A stretch of 64,000 bases of DNA from Gonapodya prolifera JEL478 (lineage: Eukaryota > Monoblepharomycota > Monoblepharidomycetes > Monoblepharidales > Gonapodyaceae), in assembly GCA_001574975.1 (NCBI GenBank), contig KQ965774.1, positions 260,319-324,318 on the forward strand, in the 5' to 3' direction. Below, one piece after another: positions 10,082 to 21,053 of the stretch (position 1 is the stretch's first letter; each line of letters opens with the position of its first letter). The position numbers and the translations under genes are program-made. The notes beneath the pieces are model-generated. The model searched no databases, had not been told where the DNA came from, and saw only the letters and a list, made by a program, of their open reading frames with translations.

Positions 10082-12399
10082 TCAGTTTTGCTCTACCTGC
10101 GGGAAGCTCACCCCGCGGTACCTCTTTCTAGTCTCTTCACGATTCACGTAGTGCATAATAACACAGATGCCACCCGTCGACAAGATCCAACAGACCGCGC
10201 TATTGCAGAAACCGGTCAGAGCGCTGCTAAAACCGAGGCACGGCAACTTACCATCCGTATCCAGTTATCTCGTAATGGGGTGCAGCGCTATCTGGGAAGA
10301 AAAAAGGTGATATCACCCCCCTTAGAAAGATCCTGCGTGTGAGAATATGAAATGTTCTCAATCAACAAACCACCCACCCAAGGTTGATAAATACGTTGAG
10401 CCAAGCGAGCCCCACAGCATGGGATGTCGCGCCAATCAGTAAACTCTGGCGGAACGCATACCACGGAGGACCTACTGCGATGCCAGAGGCCGCAAGGAAA
10501 GTCACGAAGTATCTAGCAGCGAGCGGCCACGTTTTCTTGCTGGACCATGGAAGCAAAATGTATCCGAGCATGCTGGTCATTCCCGGAATCACAATGTGCC
10601 ACGTCCTCTCTTTTGTCAGATCGCCGTGTACTGCCATGCCGATCTCGAAGATGCCACCCCATACACTGAGAGGATTGACCACAAGTACGTGACCCAAACT
10701 AAGCCCGCACACGCTTACTTTGGCCATGTAGACATGAGGTTAGCCATAGTAGATGTCAAGCCCATGTCTTTGAGTATTGTTGGCTGTGAAATGTCACACA
10801 TGAACATGCAACATAAACGGAGAAAATCATCCACTCTTGTCTCACCAAAACGAAACTGAGACCATACAGTGGTATTGTTCCTATTACCACCGCAACGGGA
10901 AACGCGACGTTTATCGGATCTTTCAAAATTGCCATAAACTCGTCCCGATCGTAAATCTTCATGTCAGCGTTAGGTGCACCAGAGGGAAGTCTAAGCACTG
11001 CGATTTGCTGGTGCAGCAAACATGAGAAGACGCGATTTCACCAGAGCTCTCAGCACATACCATTTCGCGGTGGGAAAGGAAATGGGTTGCGGTTTGAGGG
11101 TAGTCTGGCAGATACAGGAGCACAAATATCGCAAGAATAACCGGGGGAAATGCCTAAAACACGAAGTTGTAATGTGACGAGGTATTACTCTGTTGCAGAG
11201 GCGTAGAAGCCCAACCTCAAGAATGAAAATCCAGCGCCACGTGCTGAATCCTCCCGTTCCATGCAGATTAGCGATCCCAGCTGCTATAGTAGCAGGCCAG
11301 AAGGCTCCTGCAATGGAGAAACTGGAGTGGGCGATACCAACTCTGGTAGCGTACTCGAAGTTGCGATCTATTTGAACGAAGCAGCAACTGAGATTGATCA
11401 CCACGTGAAGACTCATAGACCGAACTCACATCAAAACCCAAGATAGAAAAGTATTCCCCTGCGAAAACAACGAGTTTATGAAACCTTTCGATGAAAATGA
11501 TCCATTACGAAATAACTCACGGCAAGAGCCCAGCTTCTGCCAGACCTATCACAAGGCGACATGTTATCAAACCACCAAAATTTGTGCACGCCGCTTGACA
11601 ACTGGTATGGGAACGGGGAAAACGTGCTGCGTGTCAGTGATAGACCTGCTAAGCCAGTCGCAGTCGATGAGCTCACCCCGACACAATACCCCAAGTGAAC
11701 ATGATCCGTGCCATCCATACTCGAGGTGTGAAGTACATCATTAGCTTTCAACGAAAGTGTCAACCAGAGTGCCACACCCCTCGAGTTTCTGACCCATTGT
11801 ACACGTACCATATTACTGGGCACCTCGAATACCAAGTACGTGACGAAGAAGAGAGAAACCGCATCTTTTACAAAATTGGGTCGGTGACAGGTTTCCACGT
11901 CTGACTCGGAGAAGGTCTCTCACAATTGATATTGCTGCCCGACAACTACAAAAAAGAACCCGCAGCTGTTGCTGATCGTGACGGTGGAAAGAATCCGAAG
12001 CAGCCACTCACGCCGAAGCTCCGCTCCCAGAGTGTACGGTGTTCCTGCCATTGCGACGCGCGCATTTCCGAGATTGACCCGACTAAACAGATGGTACAAC
12101 ATCAGTTGCAGAAGTCCCTAAAGAAGCACAGAGGAGGGTCGACCTTACTCGAGGTATGAAATGAGGTACTCCCGGAAACGATCCCTTGTCAAAATCACGT
12201 ATTTACAGGGGGGATATTCTCATTGCTGTGGCTCTTACCATCGTAGAGCAGAACGGCATCAAGCTGGTGGAAGTTTGAGGGTTGATGGTACGCAATTTGT
12301 TTGGTTAATAAAGTTCCCTTCTGACCTCGCAGCATTGCATCAAGACGCCAAAACACACCGCTTGTCAAGCTTCCATACGAGCCTCTTCTCCTCTGTCAT
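10082..12399 (-). pseudogene. MFS permease, allantoate/nicotinate (ACS) family, damaged
   Basis: The gene starts with an MTEEKRLVWKLDKR leader at 12399 and runs through many short exons with MFS helices. Recognisable pieces are RVNLGNARVA, GQQYQ, FFVTYLVFEVPSNM, CRLVIGLAEAGLLP, AFWPATIAAGIA, WRWIFILE, ILKDMG and a C-terminal exon ending VEQN at 10082. The order matches fungal anion:cation symporters (Dal5/Tna1 type) of the plasma membrane. Two defects remain. A TGA at 11431-11433 sits where family members have the Trp of an xWY motif, and a phase mismatch of one base occurs across the intron near 11865-11925. The remaining introns close in phase, and helices after WRWIFILE are clean. It is probably a recently inactivated transporter. 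Confidence 0.65.
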
Positions 12400-12820
12400 G
12401 GACCGTAGAACCAAGTTAGCACGCTCTGCTCATTGCGCCACATCGCGGTTGCCACTTGCCACAGCAAGCTCTTTGCAGCCCTTTAGCTCACTGACATGCA
12501 CCATCCTGGGACCAGGTAGACGGCTGATGCTTTTCGGTGCCCATCGGACGTGATGCGTCGCGTTTAATGCTGTTGGATGCTCCTGGAACCTGGTGCGGCA
12601 CACCATAACAAAGTTTCTTCTGGCGGTGCCTGAATTGGCCACTGTCCGTAGTTTACCTGTTCCCCAAATGAAATAACATCGGACGGACAGTGTGACGGGA
12701 GAAGACTTGCTAATAGTACAACTAATAGTACAAGCGTTGCTAGAAGAGGGCGCGGTCGACAATGTTTCCCTCATCTTAATAACAGTTTCCCTTACATAAT
12801 AATGAGGTGGCACACAACAA

Positions 12821-14348
12821 TCAAAGGCGACCCGCGATCTTGTCCTCGCTCTCCGTCAGCGCCAAATTATCCCTGAAAAACTTTGTCGCGATGTCGAACG
12901 CCTCGTTGGCGCGTTTGGCTACCACAGGGTTGTCTTCTCAATCGAATCCACAAGATTACGTAAGAGATTTGCAACGCAGTGAATTGTAGAGGTTTTGGAA
13001 CTCACCATAGTTGCCTCGAGCAGTGCACCAGCTTCCGGGAAGAACAGAGTGGACGTCAACCGATTTGTGGTGATCTTTCCAAGATCCGCGTGCTTGGACA
13101 TACCCGTGTCTCACGTCCGTGAAAAGCTTATGTATAAAGTGGGCTTGTCATTCGAAGGCGGTTTTGGGATGTACTTGTTTTTGCGAAGAACTTCGACGAA
13201 CTTGGACTCGAGAAAGATTCGCAAATCATGAGCAACTTCGAGGAAGCATCTCAAACCAGAGGACTCACAAAGTCAGGGTCGTCTATCGAGCTCGGCAGAA
13301 TCGCGATGGGCACACGAATGTTTGCGGCGTCTTTGAGGCCCTTGATAATGCAACATAAGAATCAATCCATCGCCTGCCATGCTTTGCAAGATATGGCTCG
13401 GACCATGAACGCAGGATGGACGCCGCACACAACTGAAATGAAATCTTGAGGGCAACGAAAAGCACAAGTTTATAGGCAAGAACGAACCTTTGAAGGTGTC
13501 TTGGAATTCCTGCGGCTTTGACGATGACGACTGAAAGAGATGATGCGATAGAACCGTAAGGCAAACGTCCCGAACGTTCCAATGTGAGGTGAACGAACCT
13601 CCACCTAGGCGATGACGTAAGCAAAGAGTACTTCGCAAATCAAGTTGTAGAAGCCATAACATAGCAGAACCCAATCATGGTACACCTCTTCACGCCATGC
13701 GCCCTCTTCAACCACCCCAGCACGTCCCCGACATCCTTGCGCACGACCTTGTCCCAGTTCCCACCGCCCTTCATCACCCAGGCTCCAATTTCCTTGTCGA
13801 GCGATCGGACGAGTCGCATGACGTTATGGTCAGGTGCAGCCAGGTGGACTGGGGAGGTGGGGAGAGATGAAGAATGCCGAGGTGGAAGAGAACGCGAGTT
13901 CTTACAAGGGCACTCCACGGAAAAAGTCGGGCATCACGGTGAGCAGGCCCATCTTACCCGCGAGAACGTCTAACGGCCCCCAAAACACGGTCAGCGCACG
14001 TAATCCTCCGCCTGCACGCGCGTCGACGTACCAGCAGCCTGGAAGCTGTTTCGGTGTCCATACCCAACGATATCGTAAATCGCAATCAGGGCTTCATCCG
14101 ACCGCCGCAGCTTCCCGGAGCTTGGTCGCGTGACGTACACGTTTAAGTCTGTGCCGGCAGCTCCGGGCACCACGAATCCCCCTCCCAAGAATCGTCAGTG
14201 TCACTTGGTTCTCTTTCACCCGCTTCGCGCCAGAACGCGGTTTCGGCAGCTCACGTGGTTTGAACTTTGAGGGATCGACGACGGACGTTGGGAGAGTGTC
14301 CGGCCCGCAGCAGGATGATGATGAGACCGTGTAATTGTCCCTTTCCAT
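12821..14348 (-). pseudogene. Dienelactone hydrolase family protein, frame broken
   Basis: The N-terminal exon reads SSSSCCGPDTLPTSVVD, typical of fungal dienelactone hydrolases. It is followed by LNVYVTRPS, AIYDIVGYGH and MPDFFRGVP, then a helix before the nucleophile Cys in CTMIGFCY. Further exons give RVPIAILPSS, FVEVLRKNKYIP, an HGY segment and a C-terminal ANEAFDIATKFF ending in TGA at 12821. The family hydrolyses lactone or ester bonds in the cytosol. The frame shifts at the G-rich run 14178-14186, across the intron near 13850-13915, and near 13130. The region after GFCY (13300-13640) is hard to read. Several independent defects argue for a pseudogene rather than one error. Confidence 0.6.
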
Positions 14349-14524
14349 GTTGGATTGTGAAGGAAAGAGTGTCGGATATTCGGCTTCATGTTTATCCGCG
14401 CAACAAATTTCATCCGATATACTTATTTCAACTCACTAAAATCCACAATAAAGAATAGGTAGAGAATTCATACTGTTACGATATGTCCTACGATGCTCTT
14501 TCCCGAGTCCATGGTAACGCAACG

Positions 14525-15688
14525 TCACTCCAACGTCTCCCTTACAATTTGCGCAACATGACTCACGATCTCATGCGGCTCTCTCCTCTCAACATGAGCC
14601 AGCATCCCACACTTGTCACACGTCGGTCGATCTCGCATGCACAAGCTGCAATGCCGCTCGCCGTACACCCACCACTGCCCCTCGCAGTACACCTCGCTCG
14701 GCGGGAGGTGCATCACGCACAGGACTACCCCACACCCGGCGCAGAGTTTGCCGTCGGGGTTCTCGGAGATCCGGTCCATGCACGTCCGGCAAATAAGCTC
14801 CGTGCACGGCACGTCGCCACACTTCTGCGGTTCAGCCCACACGCAGGAAGGGCAGCTGAATAAGGTTGTCTGGATGCATACGCCGCACTTTGTCCGAACA
14901 AGTCCTCCAGTGTAACTTTCCTTCATGACCTCCTCGAAAAATCCTCCACAGTGCTCGCAGCGCGCCGACTTCAAACAGCACCAACACAGCCTCGTCGCCG
15001 CCTCGTCCACCGTCCTATCACTCGCATCCCACGTGCAATACCTCGGCAACTTCGCATCGGCCGCAACAATGCTTCCCGCGCACGTTGCGCACGTGGGCGG
15101 TTTGATGGACACGATGTTGGGGAACAGGACCTTTGCCGCCTGCCGGAAGTTGTCGTACAGCGAGTGCAGGTCCCACCATTCGATGTTGGAGACGTCCAAG
15201 TACTGGAGGGAGTCGCGCGACGCGAACCGCACGGCGGTGGCGGAGGGGCCCTTGCTGAAGAGGCCCACGTGTGTGAATACGGTGGAGAGCTGGACGAGGT
15301 TGACTGCCGGGCAACGGCGAAAGGAGAGCGAGGTGATGCGTGGAAGTTGCAGAACGCGGAACAGTGTCCGCTCCGTGACTCCCGTCCCTTCGAAATTCAA
15401 TCCCCGGATATTATGAGTCAGGATCGACACACACTCCGCTTGTGAGCACTGCATCGACGGCGCAATCCACCCGGCCACCATCCACAGAAAAAGGTCAAAG
15501 TCGACATCTCTAAATCTCCCTCTCCACTCTCCAGAAAAGTCCATCCTTTCCCAAACCGAAAGAACCGCAACGACACGACGCAGGGAGCGACATGTCCCCG
15601 TCAAGCGCACGATCGAAGTGACGGGGAGCGCGCATGCAATGGTTCTGAGCGTCTCGAGTGGGAGCGATGGAAGATCCACGTGATGCAT
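14525..15688 (-). CDS. F-box-like protein with C-terminal zinc clusters
   Basis: A single open exon encodes 387 aa from the ATG at 15688. Residues 5-45 (LPSLPLETLRTIACALPVTS...) look like an F-box. A middle region has leucine-rich-like pieces (LSFRRCPAVNLVQL, LQYLDVSN). From about residue 190 to the end there are many paired cysteines: CATC, CWCC, CEHC, CGVC, CPSC, CRTC, CAGC, CSLC and CDKC. They are spaced like several zinc ribbons or a RING-like array. F-box proteins act as substrate adaptors of SCF ubiquitin ligases; coupling to a zinc array in one chain suggests ubiquitin-related or protein-binding work, by inference. The frame is uninterrupted, in contrast to the neighbours on its right-hand coordinate side below 14.4 kb. 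Confidence 0.7.
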   Translation of the reverse strand: MHHVDLPSLPLETLRTIACALPVTSIVRLTGTCRSLRRVVAVLSVWERMDFSGEWRGRFRDVDFDLFLWMVAGWIAPSMQCSQAECVSILTHNIRGLNFEGTGVTERTLFRVLQLPRITSLSFRRCPAVNLVQLSTVFTHVGLFSKGPSATAVRFASRDSLQYLDVSNIEWWDLHSLYDNFRQAAKVLFPNIVSIKPPTCATCAGSIVAADAKLPRYCTWDASDRTVDEAATRLCWCCLKSARCEHCGGFFEEVMKESYTGGLVRTKCGVCIQTTLFSCPSCVWAEPQKCGDVPCTELICRTCMDRISENPDGKLCAGCGVVLCVMHLPPSEVYCEGQWWVYGERHCSLCMRDRPTCDKCGMLAHVERREPHEIVSHVAQIVRETLE

Positions 15689-16209
15689 GGTGACCCCGCG
15701 CCGGGGCAACAGTCGGGATGTTTGCCTCCGCGCCGATGCTGCCACAGTTTGTACCGATGAAAGGGATTCATTATGCAGCCTTGGTACATCGGCAAACTTA
15801 CTTTCTACGACTATTTGTTTTGGAAATCAGTGATGATAGTGAATGATGAGGTGCGAGATTGATGCAGAAGGAGCGGACATAACTGTTGGCGAGGTGTGAA
15901 CCGTGACCCCACCTGCGGGCGATCCGCACCGTCATAGGCCGACAAAAATTAGTACCCTCTCTAAAGAAATGAGTGAAATGTAAAATCAATTAAAGTGGTG
16001 TGGATGCGCACGGTGCCGCTCTTCGGTCACTCCCCAGACGAATTTCAACGTAAAACACTTTCCTTTCCTTTCTTGATTTCTCCTCCACCGACCCGCTCCC
16101 CACCGTCACGTCGCCCCACCCCCGCCATCTCGCACGCTCTCCCATCTCCCTTCTCCCTTCTCCCAACCCTCGCTGCTCGTGCTCCTGCTCCCGCCCGGCT
16201 TTACACACA

Positions 16210-17261
16210 ATGGACTCCTACAGCGAATACGACCACGACCAAGAGCACAAAAACAAAATCCTCATGGCGGACGCAGACTCAGGCACGCTCCGCCAAGTCC
16301 TCGCGCGCTCCTTCGCCGAAATCATCGCCCTCCGCGCAATGCTCGTGGAGGAGCAAAGCGCGAGAGAGGAGGCGGAAAGGGGACTGGAGGAGGCGGAGGT
16401 GCTGGCGAACGACCTTAGACGGCGCGTGGAGGGGCTAGAAGAGGCGGTGTGGAAGGCGGGGCTAGGCGTGGGTGGAGGTGGGGGAGTGGGTGAGCAGAGT
16501 GGGAGCTGTGCGATGGACGTGGGTGGGGCGAACGAAGAGCACACGCAGGCGCAGGGGGGAAATGTTCACTTGCCGTCGCCAAAGGAGTCGGAGTCGACGG
16601 GGTTTGGGTTCCATGAGGAGGTGAACTGGGCAGTGAGTGGTTTATGTCGTTATGGAGGTCCAGGATGGGTGTAACGAGAGTCTTGGTCTTTTGTGTATAG
16701 TCCCATCCACACGCTCAACCCCACTTACACCCCCCTCAACCCCATCACCCACACGCTCACCCCACACACGCTCACGCCCCCTCAACCGCGCCCACACCAC
16801 CACCCTCCAACCCCAGCTCTCCCAACCACCCACCCCCTGCACACGCATCCCCACTCCCACCCCCTCCCCCACCTGCCCCCACGTGCCCCAACTGCGCCAT
16901 CTACCGTTCAGCCGTCGACAAGGCCGCCTACAACGACATGTGGCTCCGCACCGCCGTGGGGCACGACCTGTCATACATCCACGACGCGACGAGCAGGACA
17001 GAACGCGCTGCCAAGGAGGCCAGGGAGATTTTGGAGGGTATGGTGGGGAGGTTGGGCGTGTCCGTGTCGTGGCAGCCTGGTGGTGGTGTGCCGCCACAGC
17101 CGTCACCACCCGCACCCGTACCGGCACCCGCACAGGCGATGTACGTCCAGGTGGCAACGGCGCGGGATGTGGGCAGCGATATGTGGGGCGAGGTGTACGG
17201 ACACGTGCGGCAGGAAAACGCGGGTCACGCGGTGGTGGCGGCTATGCCCGTGCAGTATTGA
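16210..17261 (+). CDS. Coiled-coil protein with His/Pro-rich linker, unknown function
   Basis: Two exons (16210-16632, 16701-17261) are joined in phase 0 by a gtgagt...tatag intron, giving 327 aa. Residues about 25-85 are acidic/basic heptads (LARSFAEIIALRAML, EEQSAREEAERGLEEAE) that predict a coiled coil. A glycine-rich piece follows, then a striking linker of alternating His, Pro and Ala. Next comes a CPNC motif before a short helical domain (YRSAVDKAAYNDMWLR), and a Pro/Ala tail. I recognise no family. The continuous frame through a low-complexity, C-rich exon supports coding, although strong composition bias keeps several frames open there. Confidence 0.55.
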
Positions 17262-18120
17262 CCGGATATCTGAGTGCCGTGCGCCGGTGCCCCGGTGGGG
17301 TGCCAGAAGGCCCGACTTTTACATTCGTCGGGGTACTTATGCCTCGATACACGCTCCGCTCCGAGTAATGCAAAATTCGCCTCTGTCACACGCACTCGGT
17401 CAGCGGCCCAGCACGTCGCTTATGCCTCGACTCTCGCTGCGCTCATGGCATATGTACTGTACATATCTCGCATGTATTCGATTTCAACGTCTATGATGAA
17501 TTTGTTTACTTTTGAGAACCTTACGCGTCTGGTCAACGAACACTCTTTGTCAAAAGTCCGCAGACGAACGCCCGTGCGACGATTATCACAGCGCCTAGCC
17601 CAGCGTCAAAGGATAGCCTCCGATCGTACTTCGATCCTCCGGTGCGCGGGCCGAATGATGAGGAGTTTCCGCGGAGGGTGCTGCGGATCTCAGAACATGA
17701 AGTCCCCACACTGTAACATGTTATGCTTCACCGACATGGGCGGTTTCTAGTTTTTCAGCAGCTTGGTTCAGTGCATACAATATCGTACTCGCATTAAATG
17801 TCTCGATGGTCCAAGATCTGGACTCAAACTCCCAGGTTTGTCTCACGTTCCGTTGTCTTCGGGCAACCAAGGCCTGCCCGGACTGTAACAAGCGCCTACA
17901 CATCCCATCGATTCTAAAAACTATTGCCCCAGCGTTATTTAATTCTGTACATGTCCGATCCATACGTGCCAGGATCCTCACCCGATCCCCCACAAATGAC
18001 GAGAAGCTCGGAGGAACGCTGTGGCCACGATCGCCGGCTTTTGAAGATACCGAAACAAATAGCGAACGCGTTAAATCTCCAAGATATTCACACTCTTTGC
18101 TACGGAACGAGACATTAGCA
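17262..18120. other. Intergenic, no gene seen
   Basis: Only short or antisense frames occur here. The right part should hold the promoter of the NCS1 permease gene; I see no clear TATA or other site. Confidence 0.4.
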
Positions 18121-20774
18121 ATGTCAGACGAGGAAAAGCAGACCGTGCTCTCAGACAGCCTGGACGTGGATCTCGAAGCCAAGGTGGGTGGCCGATCCGA
18201 ATTAGTCGCGTCTCGCGGTTCTGAAATGCCGATCGTTACATGTCTCGTGTGTCGCAGCTCGACAAGGAAGAAACGTACGTGTGGGAGACGCGCTTCTCCT
18301 CCGGTGCACCCCACAACAAACCAGCCCTGGCCTCGTGACTGACTCCTCGAATCCGTTCTTTTGACTCCACCCTCACACTCCACACGACAGCGCGCTCGGA
18401 ATCGAGATCCGTGGTCTCGAGAGAGTGCTACCCGAAGACAGGAAGCACACGACCATGCTCGATAATCTGACAATGTGGTTGAGTGCCGATTTCTCGATCG
18501 CGCCTCTTGCCAATGGAGCGTGAGTAGCACCGGCTTTACCCGAAATGCTTCCGAGGGCAGTCGGCAGTACTGGTGCTGATTGATCTGTCATTATACAGTA
18601 TTGGACTCACCGTGTTCGGCCTGTCGCTGACCGAGGCCATCACCGTTGTCGTCATCACCAACTTTGTTGTTCTCAGTGTCGTTTGTGAGTGAAATGTCTC
18701 GTTGACCGTGAATCCCGTTGCCCCATGCACCTCACACACACCCTTTTCCTCTCCAGCGTATTTCGCCACCTTCGGCCCTCGCCTCGGGCTCCGGCAATTC
18801 GTAGTCAGCCGGTTTTCGTTCGGATGGTACCCCAACAAAGTCATGGGCATTCTCAGCAGCATCACCTCCCTCGGGTGGTCTTGCGTCAACGTTATCAGCG
18901 CGGGACTGCTCCTCACGTCGGCGTCGAATGACAAGTTGCCCGCGTGGGCGAGTATTCTCATCTTGGCGGTGCTTACGTCGGTGATCGGGTGAGTTACTGT
19001 GTGTGGGGGGGGGGGGGGGGGGGCTGTTGGGGCGATACGAACGAACGATGCGAAGCCGAGTGAAGTGGAGTGGCCCGAAGCCTAAGCACTACTAGGCGCT
19101 GACCGAGTCTGTCCGCCGGAGGCGAATGATCTGTGGAGCCAAATATTCTATGTGTTGACGCCCAACCTTTGTCACAGAATCTTTGGCTACAAATGGGTGC
19201 ACCGCTACCAACGCTTCGCCTGGTTCCCGCTCCTGATCTCATTTTGCATCCTACTCGGCCTCGCCGCGCCCGATATCACAAACGTTCCCGACAAGAACCC
19301 CGACTACCCTTCCAGAGTTGGTACTCCGCCCATGCTTGCTTCTTGTATTTATGTCAACCCCAACCCCAACCCCCGACCTCGAAACCTTCACAGATTGGAA
19401 ACATCCTCTCATACACTGCAACCGTCATCTCCATGGTCGGATGGTGCACCGCAGCGTGCGACTTCAACGTCAACATGGTAAGGACCTTTTCCCCCGTTTG
19501 CCCTTCCCGCTACCCCCTTCCCCTGTTCCCTTTCCCCTACTCACCACTCCTCCCTCCTCCCCCTTCCAGCCAGAAAACAGCAACATGTTCCTCGTATACA
19601 TCTACACCCTCATCGGCACCTTTGTCCCGACCGTCTTCCTCATGATCACGGGCCTTCTCGTCGTCACCACGGCGCAAGCCAGCGACGCGTATGCCGCGGC
19701 GTTGGGCGTTGGGGGGAACACGCCGGCGCTGATGCAGACGATTTACACGACGAAGCTTGGTAAGTAGCAAGGTGTCAGACGTCAGACGGAGAACATGACT
19801 CCATGCCGTGTATGTGCGGTCTGACCCTTTTTTTTCTTGGTACATCGTTATTCCTCAGGTGGATTCGGTACCTTCCTCACGATCATCGTCGCACTCAGTG
19901 TCGTCCAGGTCAACATCGCCAACGACTACAGGTACGAACTTTTGCCCTGACAATCAACATTCCACCGGGCAGCTCCATTTACGCACTCAAACTTTGCCTC
20001 AGTCTCGGACTTTCCCTCCAAGTCGGCGGACCCGCCTTCTTCCAACGCATCCCCCGGTGGATGTGGACTTTGCTTGGCTCTGCAGCGTGTAAGTTATGAC
20101 TTTTGAGACAGCCGGCAATTTTTTTTTAAGATCCAATTCATGCGACATGCTTTGCTCCTTTGTCGATTCCAGATATTCTCGTCGCCTGCTTTGGTGCAAA
20201 CTCTTACGTGTCAACCCTCTCCAACTTCCTCCCACTCGTTGGATACTGGGTCCTCATCGTACGTAGCCTTATTACTGTTACTCCACATCAGTCATATTAA
20301 GCTTGCCATCTTCTCTCGTGACTCTAGTACGTAACCATTGTGTTCTTGGAGGACGTTGTCGTAAGTCCCACGCTGCTGCACCCACATCCACCGCCGCGTT
20401 TATCTCATCGCCCCGCTGACTTCCCACACCACAGTTCCGGAAAGGAAAGTACGACGCCACAGCATGGAACAAGCCATCACAGCTCCCGCACGGGTACGCC
20501 GCGGGGGCAGCGTTCTGCCTCGGTATGGTCGCGGCTGGTTTGGGCATGAACCAAGCTTGGGCGCAGGGCCCGCTCTCAAAGGCGGTGAGTGTCGCTCTTA
20601 CTCTCTTGTTGAATCGGGCTCAGTGCTCATGCTCACGGTGGATTGGATCAAACTTCAAAGGTTGGTCCTTACGGCGCCGACATCGGCACCGAGCTCGGCG
20701 CGGGAGTTGCCGGGATCGTATACGTGATTCTTCGCCCGCTGGAAGCCAAGTATACTGGTCGGTTCCAGCACTAG
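18121..20774 (+). CDS. NCS1-family permease (purine/cytosine/allantoin type)
   Basis: Fourteen exons join without a phase conflict to give 493 aa: 18121-18183, 18258-18274, 18391-18519, 18599-18684, 18757-18988, 19178-19316, 19394-19477, 19570-19759, 19859-19931, 20003-20088, 20173-20258, 20328-20360, 20435-20584, 20661-20774. Family hallmarks are ALGIEIRGLERV, LTMWLSADFSIAPLANG, ATFGPRLGLRQFVVSRFSFG and SLGLSLQVGGPAF, with a dozen hydrophobic helices. It should be a plasma-membrane symporter for nucleobases or related compounds. The 17-nt second exon and the gttggt donor after exon 6 are unusual. The intron at 18989-19177 contains a run of 19 G. The gene is intact and convergent with the aminotransferase. 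Confidence 0.88.
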
Positions 20775-21053
20775 ATATGGGTTGAATATGTCTCGGTTAG
20801 AAACCGCTCTTTTTGAATTTTGTTTATTTGCTATTTGTGTGAAATACTTGATCACTACACTAAGTTCTTTAAACGTGGTTTACTTGGAGCGATGCAGATG
20901 CTAGTAAGTGAAGAAATCGCACAGGCAATCCGTTTACAATTGATGGTGGTAGGAAGAGGGCAACTGCGTTGACACAAGACATCGATTTCCAATCCAACAG
21001 TAACTAGCATAAAATATTCAAGGAAAAATAGGGATCCCATCCCGAACATTAAG
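20775..21053. other. Convergent 3' region between permease and aminotransferase
   Basis: The stretch separates two stop codons on opposite strands. It is AT-rich and presumably holds both 3' ends; no gene is seen. Confidence 0.5.

Noticed and set aside
17721-18530. Long minus-strand frame of about 270 codons
   Set aside because: It runs antisense across the first exons and introns of the NCS1 permease and shows no domain.
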